Part shown: positions 56,901 to 64,000 of the stretch, in pieces
Layout of the letters: each line of letters begins with the position of its first letter
How positions within the stretch are numbered: the first letter of the stretch is position 1
Assembly: GCA_025765615.1 (NCBI GenBank)
Contig: JAIVFJ010000056.1
Span: 124,001-188,000, forward strand
Source of the DNA: Zopfochytrium polystomum
Taxonomy: Eukaryota > Chytridiomycota > Chytridiomycetes > Chytridiales > Chytridiaceae
Length of the DNA stretch: 64,000 bases
Direction of reading: 5' to 3'
The notes under the pieces: generated by a model
The model's input: only the letters and a program-made list of their open reading frames with translations
Told to the model about the DNA's origin: nothing
Database searches by the model: none
Translations under genes and position numbers: made by a program

Positions 56901-57646
56901 TTCAGCCGCCAAACCAACACCCCTCATTACATCCTGCACTTCAAGCGACTGCATTTCCAGCTATGGCCTCCCCTGGCAATTATTATTATGACGAAAGAAA
57001 GGGTTCGTGGTTCTCTTTGGTGAGGGGGGGAAGGGAGGGTCTCTTCACAACCGGCATGGGAACTCCGGGTCTCATTCCAACCACCCTTTTTTTCTTTTCG
57101 CAATCTCTTCTAGCTCCAGTACAAGCCCACAGCCAAGGCGATCCGCAGCCTGCGCGCAAGAGCATCCTCCCAGTCGCCGCACCGCCCACGTCGCACTCGA
57201 ACCTTCGCCGCCCCTTTTCGACCTACCTCCCTGTCTCGCCGCTCCCGCTCCCGCTCCCCGCACCCCCCATCGCTGCCAGCGCCGTCGCCGGTGTGACCTC
57301 CCTGCGCACCGTGTCCCCGGACCGGGACTCTGTCGTCGTCGTCATTGGCGCTGGCGCAGCTGGCTCCCGCACGCCAACTCCACCGCCCCCGAGCGTCGTC
57401 GCCGCCGCGAATCCGTACTACATCCCTCTTGCCGCTGCGAACCCGCTCGCACTCGGCGGCGGAAGGCCGCCCGCCGCGTCCCCCGCGGCGGCCGCAATAT
57501 CAGCCGGCTCCGTGACCCCCGAGCCATCGCCCATCACGCCGACAAAGATGGGCGGCGGCGCCGGCGCGGCGTTTGCGGCGTTTTTCAAGAGCCGGAAGGG
57601 CGGGCAGCGGCCGAGCTCTCGGAGCGATGCGGTGTCGATTGGCTGA
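53915..57646 (+). CDS. PH-domain protein with long disordered N- and C-terminal regions
   Basis: Exons that I support are 53915-55160, 55326-55451, 55628-56018, 56129-56777 and 56867 onward. A further 111-nt intron (57003-57113) is possible, because the frame is open through it. The first 400 residues are low complexity: poly-Pro, an Asn/Tyr repeat (SNNYNSNYNNNYNNN) and Ser runs. The pleckstrin-homology domain spans exons 3 and 4: GYSGFLSKKV, WKRRYFALVDGSLFLFRS, then after the intron ELDLIGWLEAVRASI with the invariant tryptophan. It would bind phosphoinositides or a partner at membranes. The tail is Ser/Pro/Ala-rich and ends with a basic KSRKGGQRPSSRS stretch. Intron 1 (165 nt) is also a multiple of three without stops. 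Function beyond membrane recruitment is unknown. Confidence 0.75.
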
Positions 57647-58400
57647 GAGCAAAAAAAAAAAAAGAAAGGTGCGTGATCCGAAACAAAATAAAAGAAACAT
57701 AAGAACGAAACAAGCAAGGGCAACAGAATTAAAAGCAAGATAAGAACAAGCGACAGAACAGTGCACTGTTTCCTCGCACCTCTTTGCAACTTGATGGTAT
57801 GCAAATTCTTATTAGCCTCGTACAGTTTTTATTGTTAATTCTCTCCAAGCTGCTACCATTGCCTCTCACTCTCACTCTCTCCCTTTCTCCCCTCGATCAT
57901 GTCACGCTCTCACTCACTCACATTTGTCACACACGTCCACACTCTCCGCCTCTGATTCTTCAGAGCAATGGCACCTCTATTTTTTTCTCCTTCTTCTTTC
58001 TCCACTTTTAGTGTTTGTTTCCCAGCATCATCATCATCATCTTGGGGTTGACTCTTGCACAAAAAACCTTTTATCTTCATTTCTGGCAATCGCTGTTGCT
58101 AGTTTTTGTTTCTCCACCCATCAATCCTAATTTCTTCTTTTTTTTTCTCTCCCTCTTTTTCTGGTGGGCCCAAATATTTTACCTCCTCCTATTGCTCCCC
58201 TCATTGTGGCAATCGATTTTGTTCGATCCAAAGTGTTGCATGTTACCGTTTGTTCCTCTCTGCATTTTCTTTCCTCCTTTCTTGTTCAGCTGGGCACCCA
58301 AGCTTGACTCTCTTCTCTAACCTTTTTTTTTTTTTTCTTTTCGTTTGTCGCACATTTCGGCATTTGTGGGTTGCAAAACCGCATCCAGCATCAATCATTA
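57647..58400. other. 3' flank of the PH-domain gene
   Basis: T-rich and CT-rich sequence; no gene recognised. Confidence 0.5.
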
Positions 58401-58522
58401 CAGTGAATTTCATATTCCTTGAGATTTTGGGGCTGAAAAAAAAATGTTTCGGGGGGTGCAAGACTGTGGCACTGGCGGTGGAAGAGATTGAAGGTGACAA
58501 GGCAGCCGAGGGAATTTGACAG
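58401..58522 (+). mobile_element. Rearranged MITE fragment
   Basis: Starts after TA with the same CAGTGAATTTCATATTCC end and the following 60 bases as the MITEs at 52331 and 58962, then changes to unrelated sequence. It ends with GAATTTGACAG, close to the other family end GAAATTGACAG. Either an internally replaced copy or a truncated one. Confidence 0.6.
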
Positions 58523-58532
58523 ATCACGTTTA

Positions 58533-58959
58533 TTAGGGGTTGTCAAACGCCCCTCTTTTTTGTTGGGAACGGACAAACAAAACGTTGCACAATTTTTCCA
58601 CCACTGTTGCAAACTGCCTTTTTGGACCGATCAAAACGTTTCTTTTGCAGAAAGCTCCTCGCGAGGAGCTTTCGTTGGAAAGACTTTCGTTGCAAACCAG
58701 CGTTGTTTATCATGTTTTGTTTCCCATTTTTGGAAGGTTGCCGCACATTGAAAATCTTTCCAATAATGGGGGGCTAGGTGGTTTGTCTCTCAGTCTGCCT
58801 CTCATCCTCTCTCCCCTTCTCCATATCCATCGCCATCGCCATCGCCAGGTTTGACCACCAACTTTCATTTCGTTGGAAACGAAATAAAAAAACAGTGCAA
58901 AGCGGAATCCATTTCGTTTTAAACCAGTCCGTGCAGGGAAGGGGTTTGACAACCCCTTT
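58533..58959. mobile_element. Second MITE type, TA-flanked
   Basis: 427 bp. Ends TTAGGGGTTGTCAAAC and, read inward from the other side, AAAGGGGTTGTCAAAC (14 of 16 match). TA flanks both sides (58531-58532, 58960-58961). Non-coding. It contains a 24-bp perfect palindrome at 58650-58673. Confidence 0.65.
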
Positions 58960-58961
58960 TA

Positions 58962-59163
58962 CAGTGAATTTCATATTCCTTGAGATTTTTGGGCTGAAAA
59001 AAAAAAAAAAATGTTTCGGGGGGAGCAAAAAAAAGTTTTCGATTGGGGGGGTGGTCAGTCTCCATTCCGGGGTGGTCCGTCTCCAATAGTGAAAAGTTTT
59101 TTTTGCCCTCCACCAAACTTTTTTTTTGCTGCCTCAAAATCTCAAGGAAAATGAAATTGACAG
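58962..59163 (+). mobile_element. MITE, TA-flanked, copy 2
   Basis: 202 bp, same family as 52331-52525; differences are mainly A- and G-run lengths plus a few substitutions. Flanked by TA (58960-58961 and 59164-59165). The left TA is shared with the neighbouring second-type MITE. It lies about 600 bases before the next gene. Confidence 0.85.
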
Positions 59164-59759
59164 TAACACCTTTTTTTTAAAATTTTTGTTACGTACTTTT
59201 TTTTTATTTATTGAACTCGATCTTCCCCCGCTCTGTCCTTCCGTCTCCGCCTCGATCTTCCCTCTTTGTCCGTTCGCCGCCGCCGAATGAAGAACGAATT
59301 TCGAGGCGACTGCCAAAAAACCGCCCACACGCCAAAGCGCGGCCGCTACCTTCCTCACCGGTCCCCCCCTCCCCGCGCCCCCCCCCGTCCTCCCACCCGC
59401 ACACCCTCACACCCTCAACAACCGCGTCGCGCGCGAGCGATCCGCGGTGTTGGGCAGGCCTTTGGCCAGAAAAATTATACACAAAAATAAAATTTTTTCT
59501 TCTTCGTTTCCGCCCAGTTTTCGCGACAGAAGGCGTCTCCGTGTTCGAGAAGCCGCTTCTTCTTGCCTGCGAAGCACGCAAAGAGAAAGAAAGAAAAAAA
59601 GAAAAAAATCAGTGCATATGTGCAGCTGGGGTAAGGGGAACAAAAAGATAAGGAAGAAAACAAGGAAGTAAAGCAACCTGAATACACAAGAGGACCCTGG
59701 GCCTCGCATACCTAACCCCCCAGAGGGAACTCAAACCTCCCCCAACAAAGAAAAAGACA
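59164..59759. other. Upstream region of the membrane-protein gene
   Basis: C-rich and A-rich stretches; no convincing upstream exon or signal-peptide exon was identified. Confidence 0.45.
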
Positions 59760-62674
59760 ATGATCACTCCCCTCGTCGTCGGCGGCCGGCTCGCCCGCCG
59801 CGACTCCAACTACACCGGCGATCCGCCCACCACCGGCCCGTCGTTGTCGTCGTCGTGGACGGCTATCAACTTGAGAACGACGACGACTTCGACGCTGACA
59901 ACCGCCGCCGGAGCCGGTGGCAATGGTGGAGGCGGCGGTGCTGGCGGCGGCGGCGGTGGTAGTGGTAGTGGTACCGGTGGAGCTGGCGGAAGCGTCGGCA
60001 GAACGGCGTCGTCGTCGTCGTTGGGGACGGCGGGCGCGGGGGGTGGTGGTGGTGCGGGAAGCGGCGGTGCTGGGGGCGCCGGTGGCGGTGGTGGTGGTGC
60101 GGGCGGCACCGTGGCGACCGGTGGTGCGGGGGGCGGCAGCGCAGCTACCGCTACGGGCACCAATGGTGGTGCGGCCGGCGGCGGCTCGGGCACCGGCGAC
60201 TCGGGAGGAACCGCGTCTGGCGCTGGGTCCGCCGGCGCCACGGGAACTGGCGGCTCGTCCGGCGGCCCGACGGGAACGACATGTGCGTGTGTGTGTGTTT
60301 GTGTGTGTGCGTGCGCGCGTGCGTGTATGTGTGCGTGCGTGTGTGTGCGTGTGTGCGTGTGTGTGTGTGTGTGTGTATGCATGTGGTTGAGGTGGGAGGT
60401 GCTGGCGCGAGGTTGATGCGCAACGCACCAGCAATTAACAACCGCCTACGTAAACGATCGATACACAGCCAAGACCGACAATTCCGTCACGTTGACGACC
60501 ACCGGCCTGAGCCCGCCGACAACCACAGACACCGGCGCGGTCACGCCCGCCGACGGCCACCTCAACAATGTCATCCTCGCCATCGTCGCGTGTCTGGTCG
60601 TCGCCTTTATGGCGCTGGGCCTCCTCCTGTGGTACCGCGCGCACCGCCAGAAAAAAGACGGCAAGGCGCCGCCAACGCAGCCGCCGTCGTCGGGCCGGCC
60701 TTCGTCCGACCACGGGTCGTCAGCTGCGGGCGCAGACCCGGGCGCGGGCGGCCGCACATCGGCCCAGCCGTCGCTCATTTCGATCCAGAGCCTCAGCCAG
60801 CACCAAGTCATCTACGCCGGCTCCGTCGCCGCCTACCCGTCGCCCGGCGGCCGCCCCGTCCCCATCGTCGCCGACGCTTCGCTCTCCCCTTCCTCCCTCT
60901 ACATACCCAACCCCGCCGCCTCGCCGTCGCCCGTCTCCGTCTCGGGCTACTTTATCGCCGGCGCCTCCACCCCCGTGCTTCCCACCCAGCCCGCGTCGTC
61001 GTCGTCGTCGTCGTCGTCAGCTGCAGGGTCCCCCTCCCCGACCCTCCTCCAACTCCCATTCATCAACTCCTCCCTCTCCCGCCTCCCGCACTACTGGTAC
61101 AACACCGCCCCCGCCGCCGCGGCAACCGACTCGTCGCGTCCAACCTCCTTCGCCGCCCCGCCGACGCCGCAGCAGCTCAACAGCGCCGTCGGCGTCCCGC
61201 GCGCAGCGTCCAGCCGCCCGGGGAGCTACCTCCCGCAGATGCGCCCCGCCGCCGCCGCCGCTGGGACCGCCTCCGAGGGCCTCGGAACGCCGGCGGCCGC
61301 CGCCGCCGGAACACTCCTGTTCGCCCCCGTCGCCGGCGCAGCGTGGACCCTCGCCCAGTCGTCGCCGCCGCCGCCGTCACAGCAGCCGCAGCAGCCGCAA
61401 CCCCGCACGAGCGACGACGGCGACCACGACGGCGGCGACGACGACGGCGACTACAACTCGGACCGCGCCGCCGCCTCGTCGCTGTACTCGTCGTACTGGA
61501 GCGGCATCCTGCGCGACGGGTACACCAGCGGCGGCGCCGGCGGCGTCGGGGTCGCCGGTGCGACGGCCCACAGCGACGGGGGGGACAGCGTGCCGCCGCT
61601 CCGCGCCGCGCTCGCTGACATCCGGCTGCCATCTGAGGACTCGGCAAACACCGGCGACTCGTTCTGGAGCGACCTGCCGTTCCGCGACGGCCCGTGGAAC
61701 GGCCGGGGTCGCGACGCTGCCGCTGCCGCTGCCGCGGCGCGGCCGGCTTTTGGGGGCGGCGGCGGCAGCGGCGGAGGGAGCGACGTCGTGCGGTCGTCGG
61801 TCTCCGCATCCGGTGGAGAGGGGAGTGGGCGGACTGGGGAGCCGCGGCGGGAGCAGGAGGAGCTCGCGGGGGACGGTGGGAGCGCCGCGGGCAGTGTGGG
61901 CGCGCGGAGTGTGGGGTCTCGCGAGACGGGGGGTGGCGGTGGTGGTGGTGGTGGTTCTGGGAGCGGCGGCAGCGTGCGGGCGGGAGGAAAAGAAGAAGGC
62001 GCCTCGGTGGCGGCGGCCACAGCGGCGGCCGTGGCGTCGTTGCGGTCGGAATCGGCGCGCAGCGGCGGCGACGCCGACGGCGCCGCAGCCGCGGCCGCGC
62101 TGTCTCCGTACAGCGCCGGCCTGCCGCTGCGCTTCTACTCTGGCGGCGCCGTACCGGCGGGTAGCGTGGCGCCGTCGACGCGGAGCGGTCCGGCGGCCGT
62201 CACCGAGGACGGCGGAGAGGGAGGTGCTTCGGCCGTCGCGACGCCGTACACGGGGCGGCAAATGGCGGGGCTCTTTGGCGCCGGCGACGACGGCAGCAGC
62301 GAGCGGCAGCCACCGCACAGCGAGACGATCTCGGCGGCCGCATTGACCAGCAGCAGCAGCGGTAGCGGCGGACGCGTGGACAGCGCCGGCGCCGCGCCGC
62401 TACCCACCCCGTACAGCGAGGCGCAGATGGCCGCCCTCTTCAGCGAACGGACGGCCAGCGGCCCTTCCACTGCCGCCAAGACGCCCGACAGCGCCGCCGT
62501 CGCCGCCGCACTCGCGTCACCGTACAGTGGGTCCCAGATGGGCGCGATGTTCAGTTCGCCCGCCGCGCGGTCTGGGGGCGGCGGTGCGCCGTCGGACGCG
62601 TCGCCGTCGCCCGCGCCGACGCCTTTTAGCGCGCAACAGATGCTCGCGCTCTTTGGCGGCGCCGGTCGCGGCGA

Positions 62675-62711
<37 letters not shown>

Positions 62712-63768
62712 TTGCCGCCGCTGCAGGCCCCCCCACAGCAGCACACGTCGCCACGGACCCCGCCGTCACCGCCCGCGTCAAACTCTTCCGTCCCGCGCGC
62801 CGCCGCCGTCGCCGCCGCCGTTTCGCCCAGACCCGCCGCCACCCCGTCGGCGTCGTCGTGGACCGCCGGCCGCCTGCTATCGTTCTTTGACCGCGGCGCG
62901 TCGTCCACGAACTCTTCGTCGTCCTCGTCATCGTCGTCGTCCACCAACCCCGCCGCCGCCTCATCCCTATCCTCCTCCTCGCCCCTCGGCAGCATCCAGA
63001 TGCTCTCGATCCACGACCCAGGCAGCACCACCACCAGCAGCAGCAACAACAACAGCGACGCCTCGGCCTCCCCGTCCCCGGCCTCGGACGCCGACCCCGC
63101 CGCGGCGGCCGCGCGCATGGACTCGTCCGTCAGCGCCGCCTTCGCCGCGTCCGCCGCCGCCGCCGCCGCGCGGTCGCCGCCGCTGTTCACGCAGCCGCCG
63201 CTGGCAGAGTCGGACGCCGGCGACGCGCAGTCGTTCGCGGACGCGCGCGCCGAGCAGCCCGCGACGACCACGGCGTCGACGGTCTCGACGCCCGTCACGA
63301 CGTCGGACGCGGCGGAGAGCCCGCACGGCGCGGGCGGCAGCGAGCCGTCGCAGCGGAACAGCGTCCAGGTGGGAGGAGCGGCGCGGCGGAGAAGCGCCGC
63401 CACCGACGAGAGCCCCGTGCTGCCGGCGCAGGTGCAGTTGTTGCGATACGTGAGTAAGCGAGAGAGAGAGAGAGAAGGGGTGGGGGCGTCAAAATTACTC
63501 GACTGCCCAGGTGCTGACACTCGCCTTCTCTTTATAAAAAAAAAAAAAAAAATTAAAAAATGCAACTCCGCAACTGCGCGCGCGCAACGGCTCTTTTTGC
63601 AACGAACACGAAAAAAAGATCCCCCCGCCGCGCCGGCGCAACCCTGACGGTAGCTGGGACGACCCCGCCGCCGCCACCTCTTCGTCGGACCGGCCCGTCT
63701 CGTCGGCCTCGGTGTTTACACCCGACACGGTCGAAACGCCGCTTTCTTACCGCGACCCGTCCGAGTAG
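59760..63768 (+). CDS. Single-pass membrane protein with Gly-rich outer part and repeated PYSxxQMxxLF motif
   Basis: The exons I derive are 59760-60282, 60469-63449 and, less certainly, 63619-63768, giving about 1,217 residues with matching phases. Residues about 45-175 are very Gly-rich. One transmembrane helix lies at about 209-231 (VILAIVACLVVAFMALGLLLW), followed by the basic stop-transfer YRAHRQKK. The roughly 980-residue remainder is Ser/Ala/Pro-rich and mostly disordered. Between 62100 and 63015 it carries five to seven copies of a short motif of the form (S/T)P(Y/F)(S/T)xxQMxx(L/M)F. No signal peptide is visible at the chosen start; an upstream exon may be missing. The layout (low-complexity ectodomain, one helix, long disordered tail) recalls fungal cell-wall stress sensors, but no family domain is recognised. 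Intron 1 consists largely of a (GT)n repeat. Confidence 0.65.
60283..60468 (+). repeat. (GT)n-rich intron of the membrane-protein gene
   Basis: 186-nt intron with donor GTGCGT and acceptor ACACAG. About 100 bases are TG/TGCG repeats (60283-60385). It contains an in-frame stop at 60414-60416, so splicing is required to reach the transmembrane segment. Confidence 0.7.
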
Positions 63769-64000
63769 CTGGACGCTTTTTTTCTTCTTTTTTTTTCCCC
63801 TTTCCCGCTTTTCTCTACCATAGTCTTTTCGCAAACTCGTCGCCGTTTGCCTTGTTTTCCTTTCTTCGTCTTGTTTCGCACTGGCAATAAACCATCTAAG
63901 TTGTCGTCGTCCCACTTCCCTATCCCTACCACCGCCACCGCCACCAGCTGCTGTTCTTCTTGTTCCTGTTGTTCTTTTGCATCCTGCTCTTTTTTATAGT
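63769..64000. other. 3' flank of the membrane-protein gene
   Basis: T-rich sequence with an AATAAA word near 63886 that may serve for polyadenylation. The window ends here. Confidence 0.5.

Noticed and set aside
60568..62346. 592-codon Arg/Pro-rich frame inside the membrane-protein gene
   Set aside because: A GC-rich shadow of the real frame, which has a transmembrane helix and periodic motifs.
63450..63533. Alternative third exon of the membrane-protein gene from acceptor 63510
   Set aside because: It keeps phase but meets a stop within nine codons; the acceptor at 63618 gives a longer coding-like tail, although the choice remains uncertain.

Overview
The window looks like nuclear DNA of a fungus. 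The genes are split by short GT-AG introns (mostly 47-130 nt). There are three fungal-type oligopeptide transporter genes, a fungal-type complex I accessory subunit, Ty3/gypsy elements with chromodomains, Tc1/mariner-type and Ty1/copia relics, and CT-rich tracts upstream of genes. The sequence does not settle the lineage; an early-diverging (zoosporic) fungus is possible but unproven. No rRNA, tRNA or CRISPR was recognised.

Layout. 1-4120: oligopeptide transporter OPT1. 4121-43506: about 39 kb of mainly mobile and repeated DNA. In order this holds a Tc1-like transposase relic; a PHD-finger gene split by a 3.2 kb LTR element and carrying an early TAG; a head-to-tail array (10906-24945) of one truncated and two complete copies of a 5.85 kb element encoding a 1,240-residue multidomain protein; a second LTR element in opposite orientation; about 5 kb of CT-rich and G-rich repeats; a necrosis-inducing-protein-like gene with a broken frame; two Ty1/copia relics; two solo LTRs; and an LTR fragment. 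43507-49679: OPT2 and OPT3. 50980-52178: complex I subunit NDUFA7/NUZM-like. 53915-57646: PH-domain protein. 58401-59163: a cluster of MITEs. 59760-63768: a single-pass membrane protein with a repeated intracellular motif.

How it fits together. OPT1, OPT2 and OPT3 each encode 801 residues with the same first two introns after a 10-nt first exon, so they are one tandem family whose cluster has been pushed apart by insertions. The LTR element has kept gag, protease, integrase fragments and a chromodomain but has lost reverse transcriptase, RNase H and the integrase core. Even so it has two structurally identical copies and two solo LTRs, all with perfect 5-bp target duplications, so it must be moved in trans. 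Its LTRs carry long arrays of perfect heat-shock elements, and its primer site matches a Tf1-like self-priming mechanism.

The most novel candidate is the 5.85 kb array. Its protein combines a zinc-ribbon-like N-terminus, an RNase H-like core with candidate D258, D487 and E613, two SANT/Myb-like domains, a five-cysteine zinc-cluster-like segment and a PIP-box-like C-terminus. The copies differ by one base, so the array is either very young or an assembly effect.
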